Notes under the pieces: generated by a model
Seen by the model: the letters and a program-made list of their open reading frames with translations, nothing else
The model's database searches: none
What the model was told of the DNA's origin: nothing
Program-made: the position numbers and the translations under genes
Assembly: GCF_000499385.1 (NCBI RefSeq)
Contig: NW_013655030.1
Span: 11,727-75,726, forward strand
From: Eimeria necatrix
Lineage: Eukaryota > Apicomplexa > Conoidasida > Eucoccidiorida > Eimeriidae
Reading direction: 5' to 3'
Length of the DNA stretch: 64,000 bases
In this document: positions 1 through 9,590 of the stretch, piece after piece
How the letters are laid out: each line of letters starts with the position of its first letter
Numbering within the stretch: position 1 is the stretch's first letter

Positions 1-61
1 GGCGGCGCCGGCGCCGGGCGCCGCCGCGCCCGCAGCAGCAGCAGCAGCAGCAGCAGCGTCC

Positions 62-100
<39 letters not shown>

Positions 101-383
101 CTGTAAGGACCGGAAGCAAAAGCCAAAGGGTCTATCGGGTCTGCTGCTGTGCACTTGTAAGCCAAGACAAACAAAGAGCAGCAGCAGCAGCCGAAGAGGA
201 CCCCACAAACCGCCTTGAGGTGTACAGACACCGCAGGAACCACCACCAAGTAGAACAGCAGCAAGTCAGCAGCAAATAAAAACCAAGAAGCAACTTGATA
301 AACTTGAAAAGGTTTACTAAATCCATGTCTTCTGATGAATTCTCCAGGAGGTCTGGAGTCTGTGCGGTCCACTGTCGTGCACA

Positions 384-419
<36 letters not shown>

Positions 420-457
420 GGTACAGCGCCTCCGCGTAGCCCCCGCGCCCGCGCGCC

Positions 458-492
<35 letters not shown>

Positions 493-593
493 AGCTGCTG
501 CGGAGGAGGAGGAGGCCGCCTCCGCCCCCGGCCCGCTGCTGCTGCCCCCGCCAACCCCGGGACAAGATACCCCAGCTCCCTCCCCCGACACAA

Positions 594-642
<49 letters not shown>

Positions 643-760
643 AGAGGCTTGGGGGGCCCCTGAGGGGGCCCCCCCGTGCCCTGGGGGCCCCTTTTGCAAA
701 CTGTGGAGCTGAATGCCAGCACTGGCGCTGGGGGCCGGGGTGCTGCTGCCGCGGACATCC
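1..760 (-). CDS. DHHC-type palmitoyltransferase, N-terminal part (runs off the window start)
   Basis: Reading the minus strand in the frame that has no stop from about 760 down to base 1 gives Gln/Ala/Gly-rich sequence, then RRHGFSKPFQVYQVASW, a hydrophobic segment (FLFAADLLLFYLVVVPAV), a second one (AVCGVLFG...SLFVLAYKC) and TAADPIDPL. This order is that of DHHC S-acyltransferases: a basic 'R.HGF..P...QV.SW' lead-in, two membrane helices, then a conserved DP.DP motif just before the cysteine-rich domain. The DPIDP codons sit at about 127-141. The catalytic Asp-His-His-Cys domain would lie to the left of base 1 and is not seen, so activity cannot be judged. Such enzymes palmitoylate cysteines of membrane proteins in Golgi, rhoptry, IMC or plasma membrane. 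The start codon is not resolved; the N-terminus is low-complexity, with a Gln run encoded around 602-641 and Ala and Gln runs around 463-418. Family assignment rests on motif memory, with no alignment run. Confidence 0.6.
219..232. repeat. Degenerate copy of the dispersed GTGTAC palindrome, inside the DHHC coding frame
   Basis: GGTGTACAGACACC differs from the recurrent GGTGTACGTACACC by two central bases. Here it lies in the apparent coding exon of the DHHC protein, between the two membrane helices, and encodes VSVHL on the minus strand. Confidence 0.6.
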
Positions 761-936
761 CGCGAGGGCCGTGCTGCTGCTGCTGCTGCTGCAGCAGGAG
801 CTGCAGCAGCAGGCGCTGCAGCAGGAGGAGCCGCAGCAGCAGGCGCTGCAGCAGGAGGAGCCGCAGCAGCAGGCGCTGGGGCGGGAGCAGCAGCGGGAGG
901 CGCAGCTGCAGCCTCGGCTGCGCCCGCTGCTGCGCC

Positions 937-975
<39 letters not shown>

Positions 976-1975
976 GGAGGCAGGCGGAGGGCCAGGCGGC
1001 ATGGCGGCTGCGCCTTGAGGGGGTGTGCAGCAGCAGCAGCAGCAGCAGCAGCAGGTTCAGTTGGTGAAGGTTTGGTTTGCTGCTGCTGTCATTCCCGCGG
1101 GTTGTCGAGCCCCACGGGCAGCGGGAAAAGGCCAAAGGAAAAGAAAAGAAAAGAAAAGAAAAAGAAATGAAGTGAAGAGCAGCAGCGGCGAAGATCGGGG
1201 TTGCGCAGGCTGTTGAGGTGTCCAGACAGCTGGTGGCGGGCGGCGGCGGCGGGCAAGCGCGCGAGTTTCTGCGGTTATTTTTCGCGAAATTGAAGAAAAA
1301 AGAGTTCAAAATTAACAATTTAATCAAATAAGAGCGTTTGATTGGCGAAAAAACGAAGAAGAGCGGCGTTCGGGAGCCTCCGGCTCGCCGCCCGTCGGTG
1401 AGCGCAGCCGCCGCGCCGCTGCTGCTGCTCTCTTCCGCCTTCAAACATAACTCTTTCTCTTTTTTCCTCCCAAATGGTAAATCAAAACGCAAAAAATAAA
1501 CCAAAAAAGAACTAAAATTCGAAAAAGCAAAAGCCAGTCGGCCCGCTGCTGCTGCGGCGGTCTCGCAGCCTTTGCTGCTGCGCTGCTGGGGCCCGCGGCT
1601 GCGCCGCTGCCGCCGCCCGCCGCCCTTTGCTCTTTTCTTCACTTCTTTTCGATTTTATTTTCTTTTATTTATTTATTTAATTCTTTTCAAATCAAATTCG
1701 AACACAAACGACCCCCGGGGGCCCCCGGGGGCCCCCGGGGGGCCCCTCAACCCAGCAGAAGACAAATCCCCCAGCAGCAGCAAAGAGAAAGAGCTGCACA
1801 TATCTCAGGTGTACGTACACCCCAGCTGGCGGCCCAGGGGCCTCCACGCAGCAGCAGCGACTCCGGGCTGTACGTACACCTCAAACGCATGCACTGCTGC
1901 TCCCCCTCTCGCCAAGCAGCAGCAGCACCAACACCCCACAAATCAGCAGCAAAACAAGAACCAGCAGCGCCTCCG
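760..1975. other. CAG/GCT tracts with AT-rich spacer, no gene recognised
   Basis: This stretch alternates GC-rich CAG/GCT tracts (770-1060, 1400-1430, 1540-1620) with AT-rich spacer (1260-1370, 1440-1535, 1635-1710). At 1711-1746 there is a run of self-complementary GGGGGCCCCC units. Open frames here are poly-Gln, poly-Ala, poly-Ser, poly-Leu or poly-Cys readings of the same tract and carry no recognisable domain. Part of it may be upstream exons or 5' sequence of the DHHC gene on the minus strand. Confidence 0.6.
1808..1880. repeat. Two copies of the GTGTACGTACAC palindrome, 60 bases apart
   Basis: A full GGTGTACGTACACC lies at 1808-1821 and a one-sided copy, CTGTACGTACACC, at 1868-1880. 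The sequence between them is CAG-rich. Confidence 0.8.
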
Positions 1976-2408
1976 GCTCCAGCTAGCTGCAGCTAGCTGC
2001 GGCTATCTGTGGCTAGCTGCAGCTAGCTAGCATTAGCTGCAGCTAGCTAGCGGCAGCTAGCTAGCTGCCGGACTCCAGCCGCAGCTAGCTAGCCCCAGCT
2101 GACTCTGGCTGCAGCTAGCTAGCCAGCTAGCTACCGTCAGCCGCAGCTAGCTGCAGCTAGCCAAAGCCAGCTACAGCTAGCTACAGCTAGCTAGAGCTAG
2201 CCACTAGACAGAGCTAGCCGTATCTAGCAGCAGCTAGCTCCAGCTAGCTGCTGCAGCTAGCTGCTGCTAGCTGCAGCTAGCTGCTGCAACTAGCTGCTGC
2301 AACTAGCTGCTGCAGCTAGCTGCTGCAGCTAGCTGCTGCCCAGCTGCTGCAGCTAGCTGCTGCAGCTAGCTGCGGCTAGCTGCTGCAGCTAGCTGCTGCA
2401 GCTAGCTG
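1975..2408. repeat. CTAGCTGC-type short tandem repeat, about 430 bases
   Basis: The stretch is built from irregular runs of AGCTAGCTGC and CTAGCTGCTGCAG units. Nearly every unit holds the self-complementary AGCTAGCT or GCAGCTAGC, so both strands read alike. The unit looks like the CAG/CTG repeat with an inserted TAGC tetramer. It contains frequent TAG stops on both strands, so it is not coding. It is unlike any other repeat in the window. Confidence 0.9.
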
Positions 2409-2459
2409 AAGAGGAGTTATTTGGGAGCCCTTTCTGTGTGTGTCTGTGCTGAGGAGAAA

Positions 2460-3260
2460 GAAAGGAACAAAAAGAAAGAAAGTTGAATTTAATTGCAACT
2501 TGAATTGCCAATCTGAAAACTAAAATAATTTAAATGAAAAAAAGAATTCGAATTTTGCGCAGAAGCAAAACGAGCTGCGCAGACACCCCGCAGGTGTCAC
2601 TGCAGGTCCGGCGGATTCGTTTTCGACTTTTTATTTCATTTAAACATTTTAATTATTTTAATTATTTTAATTATTTTAATTGTTTTAATTATTTTAATTC
2701 TTTTAATTCTTTTAATTCCTTTTATTATTTATTTTATTCTTTTTTATTTTTATTGTCTATGCAGTTAAATGCTGCTTTCCCCGCTCTCGCCGCTGCAGCA
2801 GCAGCTGCTGCTGCTGCATGCATCTCCACTTCCTGTTTGTTTGTTTACAATTCTTTTAATCATATTTATTTCATTTTTATTATTTTAACTATTTTAATTA
2901 ATTCAATTACTTAATGTATTTAATTTATTTAATTTGTTTAATTTATTTAATTTGTTTTATTGTCTTTTTTGTTTTAACTCAGAAAGTTGATTTAATCGAA
3001 GGCGCGCATGCATTTGCACAAGTGGAAATTTGTTTATTTGCATTATTGCCACAAATGTGAATTTATTTTATTTTATTTTATTTTATTCTTTTTATTTTAT
3101 TTTATTTTATTTTATTTTATTCCATTTTATTTTATTTTCATCACAAAAAAAGAATTATCCATTTGTTGTTTACCCCGCAAATCTGCACTTTTCGCCTGTT
3201 TGTACATACACCCGAAGGCCCTAGGGTTTAGGGTTTAGGGTTTAGGGTTTGGGGTTTGAG
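2460..3260. repeat. AT-rich low-complexity block with decamer and pentamer tandem repeats
   Basis: About 2636-2720 is a near-perfect TTTTAATTAT decamer repeat (with TTG and TTC variants). About 2880-2960 carries TTTAATTTA/TTTAATTTG units. About 3058-3135 is (TTTTA)n. A short CTG tract (2790-2817) interrupts it. No gene is seen. The right edge, 3223-3258, is a short TTTAGGG telomere-like array. Confidence 0.85.
3223..3258 (+). repeat. Telomere-like AGGGTTT array
   Basis: Four to five AGGGTTT units end in a degenerate GGGGTTTG. The G-rich strand is plus. The array is interstitial, flanked by AT-rich sequence on both sides, and so is not a chromosome end. Confidence 0.9.
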
Positions 3261-3616
3261 AAGACTTGGAGTTTAAATGGTTTTGTGGCGCCATTTAATT
3301 GTCTGTTTTAAAAGCAAATTAAAACTTTCTTGAAAAGAAAAAAATGAAAATTTGAAATTCAAATTTGCGCACGAGCGCGCGGTGTACGTACACCTGAAGC
3401 GCTTCGAAAGTAAAAATAAAACTGAAGTCAAACTTCAAACTAAACTCAAATAATTTCGAATTTAACTTCAAATAAAGTAAATTAAACTTCAAATAAAATA
3501 AATTAAACTTCAAATAAACTTCAAATTCGTTTTCTGCGAAACAAATGGAGCCCCGGAGGCGCCGGCTGCTGAGGTGTACGTACACCTCAGCGGAGCTGTA
3601 CGCACACCTCAGCGCC

Positions 3617-3654
<38 letters not shown>

Positions 3655-3758
3655 TCCTTTCAAAAATACCAAAACTTAAAACAAATTGACAACTTGCAGA
3701 CACAAACAAAGTGCTGCCACCAGCAGCAGCAGCAGCAGCAGCAGCTGCTGCAGGGCAG
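3260..3758. other. AT-rich spacer with three palindrome copies and a CAG tract
   Basis: Contains an AT-rich segment with TTCAAATAAA-type repeats (3420-3530), then copies of the palindromic motif at 3381-3394, 3573-3586 and 3596-3608, then a CAG tract at 3618-3652. The 3571-3590 copy extends into a longer palindrome (TGAGGTGTACGTACACCTCA core). No gene supported. Confidence 0.7.
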
Positions 3759-3947
3759 CTAGGCGCCCTCCGCAGCAGCAGCAGCAGCAGCAGCTGCTGC
3801 TGCTGCTGCTGCTGAAGCCCCAGACCTTCTTATCCGCAGCAAAGCTGCCCGCTGCAGCATCTGCAGCCCCAAGACATATCTGTCTATACACTGCGGGCCC
3901 TTGGCCTTCCCGGAGAGGGAGTCGGCGCTGCTGCCGGCCGCCCCGCC

Positions 3948-3998
<51 letters not shown>

Positions 3999-4132
3999 AG
4001 GCAGCCTGCAGTGGCTGTAGGGCTGGCTGCAAAGGCCGCAAAAAGATCTCGTCGAGCGCAGCCGCCGCAGCCGGGCCCTGGCCTTTGCTGCTCTTGCCCT
4101 GCGCGAGCGCACCCGCACGACGCTGCTGCTGC

Positions 4133-4169
<37 letters not shown>

Positions 4170-4327
4170 AGCAGCAGGCGGGGGCGGCGGCAGCTGCAAC
4201 CTGCTGCTTCCCCGCACCTCAACGCTGCAGGGCTTAAAAGCTGCTGCGCTGAAAGCCCCCAAGTCCCCCCAGAGGCCTTCGCTGTTGCTGCTGCCCTTGC
4301 GCGGCTTTGCTGCTGCGCGCGCCACCG

Positions 4328-4378
<51 letters not shown>

Positions 4379-4499
4379 CCTGCAGGCCCGGGGACCCGAA
4401 GCCGTGCTTGCACCACCAAAGGCCCACCGAAAGAATGGCCAGGGCCAAAAGGCTCAACACCACAATGACATATACTGCTGTTGCTTCTGGCCTGTGGCT

Positions 4500-4536
<37 letters not shown>

Positions 4537-4598
4537 AGCGAAGCCTCGGGCCAGTCTGCTGCAGTGCGCAGGCGCCTGAAAGGCTCCACATGAATCAT
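3759..4598 (-). CDS. Possible single-pass membrane protein with Gln, Ser and Ala runs
   Basis: A 279-codon minus-strand frame starts at an ATG at 4598 (MIHVEPFRRLRTAAD). It gives a Gln run, then a clear 20-residue membrane helix (YVIVVLSLLALAILSVGLWW, about residues 42-62), then KHGFGSPGLQA and a roughly 210-residue tail with Ser and Ala runs and a basic patch (RVRSRRARAAKARARLRRL). The helix is not a simple repeat translation, which argues for a real gene; the rest could be CAG-tract chance. There is no signal peptide upstream of the helix in this frame, so an upstream exon or a signal-anchor topology is possible. I recognise no family. Frames on the other strand here are shadows of the CAG runs. 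Confidence 0.35.
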
Positions 4599-4599
4599 A

Positions 4600-5043
4600 T
4601 TTCACTTTTTGACATTAAAAGAAATGAAGAAGCAAAAGCGGCTCGGCGGGGAGCTCACCGGCGCCTGTCTGTACACCTGAAGGCCTGCAGGCAGCAGGCG
4701 GGCTGCTGCTGCTGCGCTGCAGCAGCAGCAGCAGCAGCGGCGCAGGCGAAAGCAGCAGCAGCGCAGCAGCAGCAAACGGCGTGCTGCCTTCGGCGCAGCA
4801 GGGCTTGCTGCTGGCAGCAGCAAGAGCCAATTCGGCCATATGGGGGGCCGGGGGGCTTCTGGGCCCCTGGGGCGCCGCAGAGCATTGCTGCTGCTGCTGC
4901 TGCAGCAGCAGCAGCAGCAGCAGCAGCAAGCCGCCCGCGGGAAGCCGCTTCGCCGCTGCAGCTCTCGAGGCCCCGGAGCGCCGGCCCGCCCATTGAAGTC
5001 AAGCTGCTGCGCTGCTCATAGCTGAGAAGCAGCAGCAACAGCA

Positions 5044-5075
<32 letters not shown>

Positions 5076-6271
5076 TTGTGGCTGTGGGGCGGGACGGGAA
5101 CTCGCGGGAAACTTGGCTGCTGCGCCGCTCCGGGGACCCGAAATGGATTAAAGTTGAATTTAAAAAAGAAAAAACGCAGAAAAGAATTAAATGGCGAGCA
5201 GCAGCTCGAGGACGCCGCGGTGGACGGCGGAGCTGCGGCGGCGCGGTGTACGTACACCGCGCGCACCGGCGACGGAAACCGAGCGCGATCTTCCGGAAAA
5301 AGAGCGCCGGCGGCGAATAAAAGCTTTTTAAAAGCGGAAAACAAATAAAAAACAAATAAATAAAGGGTTTGGAGGCGAAAGGCGGCGCTGGAGGGGCCTG
5401 CGGCGCAGCCCCGAGCCGCGCGGGCGCAGAGCCGCGGTGCACACGGGCCTCGATCGTCTGCGGCGTTGCGGCCGCCGCAACGCTCTCCGCCTCCCCGTTT
5501 TTAATTTGTTTTCTTTTATTAAAAAGAAAAATCAAAAAAGGACAAAAATTGGATTTTATTTCCGCGTTTTCGCCCCCGCGAACGCGCGCCGCCGCGCGCC
5601 GCGAAGGAAGCACAGCCGCCCGCCCAGGCAGTGCGCCGACGCCGCGAGCACTTCCCGCGGATCGCAGCTTAAAAGCCGCGCAAATTCAAAAATCTTTTTT
5701 TATTTTCTTTTTTTTATTTAAAATAAATCCATTTATTCAAAAAAAATAAACTTTCCGCGCTTTTAGACCCCCAGCCCCCCATTGCACACCCCAGCAGCAG
5801 TTCAAAAGCCCGCCACTGCAGCCGCCAGCGCAAAGAGCCCCTTACTCTAAACCCTAAACCCTAAACCCTAAACCCTAAACCCTAAACCCTAAACCCTCAG
5901 CGCATTCTGTCGCTGCGCGGCTGCGCGGGATCGGGGCCCTCCAATGTACGTACACCCGCGCCTCACTGAAGTTGAATTCTGAGAAGTAATTTTTGAATTT
6001 AAAAATAAATCTAATTTTACTTTTTGTGGAAGAGATTGATTATATTTTCTAAAATAAAAAATTAAAATTACTTCTGCGGCTGTTTAGATTTGCTGCTGTT
6101 CATTGCTGCCTGCTGGCAGCAGACTGCGCAGCAAGAGCAGCAGAAGCAGCAGCAGCAGACTGCGCAGCAAGAGCAGCAGCAGCAGCAGCAGCAAAAGCAG
6201 CAGTGGCAGCAGCAGCAGAAGCTCGACTTGGATTGAGTTTCTGTGCAGCAGTTCGACCCAGCTTCCAGCTC

Positions 6272-6311
<40 letters not shown>

Positions 6312-6314
6312 TGT

Positions 6315-6345
<31 letters not shown>

Positions 6346-6433
6346 ACTGTTGCTGCTGCTGCCGCCGCTCTGGCTGCTGCTGCCGCCGCTCTGGCTGCTG
6401 CTCCCGCTGCCCCGCTGCTGCTGCTCCCGCTGC

Positions 6434-6483
<50 letters not shown>
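4600..6483. other. Repeat-rich stretch, no gene recognised
   Basis: Holds CAG/CTG tracts (4690-4775, 4885-4930, 5025-5075), GC-rich segments, AT-rich segments (5120-5190, 5490-5560, 5690-5750, 5970-6080), palindrome copies at 5245-5258 and about 5945-5956, a decayed half (gtctgtacacctga) at 4667-4680, a telomere-like array at 5845-5898, and a long CAG/CTG field from 6100 to 6483. That field lies directly downstream of the TATA-binding protein stop codon and probably includes its 3' untranslated region. I see no protein domain on either strand. Confidence 0.6.
5845..5898 (-). repeat. Telomere-like CCCTAAA array
   Basis: About seven and a half CCCTAAA units on the plus strand (TTTAGGG on minus). 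It is interstitial. Confidence 0.95.
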
Positions 6484-6485
<2 letters not shown>

Positions 6486-8194
6486 AGGTGTGGTACTTGA
6501 GCAGCACGGGAAAAAAAGAATTGAAAACTTCTTCCACTTCTGCTTCCGCGCGGCAGCCAGTTATGACGACTTTGCCGCTGACGAAAATCAGCAGCACGGC
6601 CTTCAGCGAAGGCGTGGGGCTGTAGCGGTACACCAGCCCTGCAGCACAAACCCTAAACCCTAAACCCTAAACCCTAAACCCTAAACCCTAAACCCTAGGT
6701 GCTGCGCCCAGGCGCGGCGAAGCAGGCGCCACAGCCAGGCCCGCAGCAGCGGGCGACCACCCGGCCGCCGCAGCCCCCAAACCCGAAACCCCAAACCCCA
6801 AACCCTAAACCCTAAACCCTAAACCCTAAACCCTGCCTGCGAAGAGCTCGGGCTCGTAGCTGCAGAACTCCTTGTGGTCGAAGGCCAAACCCTCAAGCCT
6901 CACTGGGAGGCCGCAGTCTGCTGTTGCAACAATATTTTCCACGGCGAAGTCCGCGAGCTTTATGCTGCTGCAGTTCTGTTTGCTGCTGCTGCTGCTGCTC
7001 TGTTTGCTGCTGCAGCTCTGCTTGCTGCTGCAGTTCTCTGCGCTGCTCCGGGGGGCCCCCTGCGCCGCTGCGGGGGCCCCCAGGGCCTTTTCGGGGGCGG
7101 GGGGCCCCTCTCGCACTGCCAGTTGCTGCTGCTCGGGGGCTGCAGCAGCAGCAGCAGCAGCAGCAGCAGCGGCTCCTGCTGCTGGCGCGGAGGCTGCTGC
7201 TGCTGCTGCTGCTGCAGTGCTGCCTTCGCTGCTCTCGGATAGCAGCGCCAGTGGCCCTGCTGCTGCTGCTGGCGGGTCCCCCGGCGCCTCCTGCGTCTCC
7301 GGCGGCGGCAGCTGCAGCAGCTGCAGCAGCTGCTGCGGCTCCGCAGCAGCAGCAGCAGCAGCAGCAACAGGCGGTTTGGGGCAAAAGATGGCCTCCAGCA
7401 TTTTGACCAGCAGCCGCGCGGCCCGCAGCGCAGCGGCTTCGCTCTGGGCGCCGGTGAGCATAACTCGGCCTGCAGCGCGCGGAACCGGAAGAAGAATTCA
7501 AAAATGGAAATAAAAACAAAAACAAATAATAAATTGACAAATAAATTAACTAAATAAAATATAAAAACAAATAAATGGCGGCAGATCGGCGCAGCGCGCA
7601 GAGCTGCCTATACACCTGAAAACGGCGCGCGCCGCGCGCGGAGCTGCCTATACACCTGAAAACGGCGCGCGCCGCGGGGCTCTTTCGGGGGTTTTCGCGG
7701 ATCATTTTTGAAATTAAAAAAGCAAAAAGGAAATAAAAGAGGAAATAAAAGAGGAAATAAAAGAAATAAATCGAAAAGGAGCCGAAACGCACCCGAACGG
7801 AAGATCATCGCCGTGCAGCGCGGCCGCCGCAGCCGCACTATGCATGCATTCACCTTCCGCGGATTGTACTCTGCAAAGCGGCAGCTAATTGCAATTCTGC
7901 GGAGGTCAAAAGAGCCTCTGGGGCCCTGCAGCACGAAGCGCCCGCTGGCAATGACGTTTTGCACCTGCACGGGCTGCTGCTGCTGCTGCTGCTGCTGCTG
8001 CGCCCCGCAAGCAGCAACTGCTGCTGCTGCTGCGCAGCAGCCCCCAACGCCCGCCGACAGCAGCTCCTGCCCGCCCCCAGCTGCTGCTGCGCCCCGGGGA
8101 TCCTGGGGGCCCCGGGGGCCCCAGGGGGCCCCCCAGGGCGGTGGGGGAGAGCCCCGCGAGCTCTGCTAAGGCGGCGTTGGAGGCGGCGTCGGAG

Positions 8195-8240
<46 letters not shown>

Positions 8241-8418
8241 AGGCTCCCTCCGGCAGCAGCAGCGCCATCAAGCTGTCTTCAAGTGCTGCAGCATCTTCGC
8301 TCTGCTGCTGCTGCTGCTGCTGCTGCTGCGCTGCTTGCTGCAGCGGGGAAGCAGGGGCCCGCCTTTTGCCCCGGAAGATGGAGTTGTCTGCGTCTTCGGG
8401 GTCTCCCGGGGGCAGCAT
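6484..8418 (-). CDS. TBP: TATA-box-binding protein (TBP), multi-exon
   Basis: Saddle repeat 1 reads VQNVIASG...[36 protein letters not shown], then across an intron [20 protein letters not shown]. Repeat 2 reads [37 protein letters not shown], then across an intron [38 protein letters not shown], ending at the TAG at 6484. These match the two TBP direct repeats segment by segment. Exons: 6484-6638; 6837-7469; 7793 to about 7975 or further; and a probable N-terminal exon from an ATG at 8418 ([15 protein letters not shown]) with Gln and Ala runs, whose junction I could not fix. The first internal splice (7470-7792, TCG-G|GC-CGA) is phase-consistent; the last intron (6639-6836) needs a GC donor. 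About 133 low-complexity residues separate the repeats. One of the four Phe that intercalate into DNA in yeast TBP (Phe99, AEYNPKRF) is Val here (AEYNPRKV). TBP nucleates transcription by all three RNA polymerases. Confidence 0.85.
6648..6697 (-). repeat. Telomere-like array in the last TBP intron, acceptor side
   Basis: Seven CCCTAAA units on plus, beginning directly after the acceptor region (gcagcacaaaccctaaa). Confidence 0.95.
6778..6834 (-). repeat. Telomere-like array in the last TBP intron, donor side
   Basis: CCCTAAA units with degenerate CCCCAAA and CCCGAAA copies at the left side. It abuts the GC donor at 6835-6836. Confidence 0.95.
7601..7680. repeat. Two 40-base direct repeats carrying half of the palindrome, in a TBP intron
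   Basis: Units 7601-7640 and 7641-7680 are identical for the first 36 bases (gagctgcctatacacctgaa, then aacggcgcgcgccgcg). Each contains CTATACACCTGAA, a decayed half of the GTGTACGTACACCTGAA motif, and the palindromic GGCGCGCGCC. They lie inside the TBP intron 7470-7792. Confidence 0.9.
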
Positions 8419-8656
8419 TTTGCAGCAGCAAATGGAAAAAAGAGGAGAAAGTGGGGCAAAAGCTGCTAGCAGCAGCTAAGGGAGCAGCAGAAAGAGATGC
8501 AGCAGCAAATAAGATCCAAAAAGCGGAAAAAAGGGGAAAAAAACAAAAAAAATAAACAAGTTTTGAGACTTTTGCTGCTGCAGCTCAAGGGGCCCCCCTT
8601 GCTGCTGCGGGGCCCCCAGATGCAGCAAACCCGAGCTGCAGCACGAGCCCCTGCAT

Positions 8657-8692
<36 letters not shown>

Positions 8693-8794
8693 ACAGCTGC
8701 TGCTGCTGCTGACAGCTGCTGCAGCGCAGCAGCAGCAAATTGAATTAAATGACCAGCACGGAGAGGGCCAGGCCGCGGAGCGGGTGGGCGCTGA

Positions 8795-8808
8795 GGTGTA
8801 CGTACACC
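8795..8808. repeat. Palindrome copy GGTGTACGTACACC
   Basis: Extends symmetrically to CTGAGGTGTACGTACACCTCAG (22 bases, core quoted separately as 14 bases). Lies 5' of the probable TBP start. Confidence 0.9.
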
Positions 8809-8852
8809 TCAGGCTTGCGAGATAGCTGGCAGCAACAAACGCTGCTGTCGGC

Positions 8853-8897
<45 letters not shown>

Positions 8898-9243
8898 GCA
8901 GAGAATAACCAGGAATAAATAACAATTTAAATTAAATTAAATAAAAAAGAAAAACAAAAAAGAACTCGGCTGGCGCGGCTGCAGGCCGCGGCGTGGCGGC
9001 GCCGGGGCGCCCTGGCACGCAGAGCAGCCGAACTGGCGCGGATTTTTCGTTTAAATTGAAATTAAATTAAATTAAAATATTTATTTTATTAAATTTCAAC
9101 AATTAAAAACAAAAAAAGCGAAAAAAGGACCACAAAAGTGCCTTTCTATCCTCCGATCGCCGCATGCAGCCCCGGCGCAGTCCCGCTGCTGCTCGCCGCA
9201 GCACAGCCGCCGCAGCCAGCCCGCCGCTGTGTTTTTAACCCTC

Positions 9244-9303
9244 AGAAACCCTAAACCCTAAACCCTAAACCCTAAACCCTAAACGCTAAACCCTAAACCC
9301 TAG
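9244..9303 (-). repeat. Telomere-like CCCTAAA array
   Basis: About eight CCCTAAA units, one mutated to CGCTAAA, ending in CCCTAGGG. It is interstitial. No exon pair flanking it was found, so it may be intergenic. Confidence 0.95.
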
Positions 9304-9403
9304 GGTTTTTCCCTGCACAGCTCCCCAACGCCAGCTGCAGCAGCAGGTGTGTGAAAGGCCGCGGCGCTGTTGTTTGCTTGCTGCGACGAAGCGCTGTTTC
9401 AGG

Positions 9404-9404
9404 G

Positions 9405-9440
<36 letters not shown>

Positions 9441-9513
9441 GCAGCAGCAAGAGCTGCGGCAACACCAGCAGCAGCAGCAACAGCAACAGCAGCAGCAAGA
9501 GCTGCGGCAACAC

Positions 9514-9544
<31 letters not shown>

Positions 9545-9590
9545 GCAGCGGGAAGCGAAAAGCAACAGCAGCAGCAGCAGCAGCGCCATC
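9404..9590 (+). repeat. CAG/CAA field with a tandem duplication
   Basis: A run of CAG and CAA codons is interrupted twice by the same AAGAGCTGCGGCAACACCAG segment (about 9448-9467 and 9499-9518), showing that a roughly 51-base block was duplicated. Mixed CAA and CAG codons distinguish it from the pure CAG tracts nearby. One frame reads poly-Gln with ELRQH, but no start, splice or domain supports a gene. Confidence 0.6.

Larger units (their letters stand above)
6639..6836 (-). other. Last TBP intron, largely telomere-like repeat, apparent GC-AG boundaries
   Basis: Two CCCTAAA arrays (6648-6697 and 6778-6834) fill about half of this 198-base intron, with a GC-rich spacer. On the gene's sense strand the repeat is TTTAGGG. 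Frame continuity (ELFA-G then LVYRY) requires the donor GCAG|GCAGGG and the acceptor CTGCAG|GGCTGG. The only nearby GT, inside the first GGGTTTAGGG, would break the frame. Confidence 0.7.

Noticed and set aside
132..1642. Two long minus-strand frames (132-758 and 317-1642) as genes
   Set aside because: They are poly-Ser, poly-Gln or poly-Ala readings of the same CAG tracts, cross obvious AT-rich intron-like DNA, and compete with the frame that carries the DHHC membrane helices.
6203..6500. Poly-Leu and poly-Cys plus-strand frames
   Set aside because: They are shadow readings of CTG/TGC tracts lying downstream of the TBP stop, with no non-repeat sequence resembling a protein.
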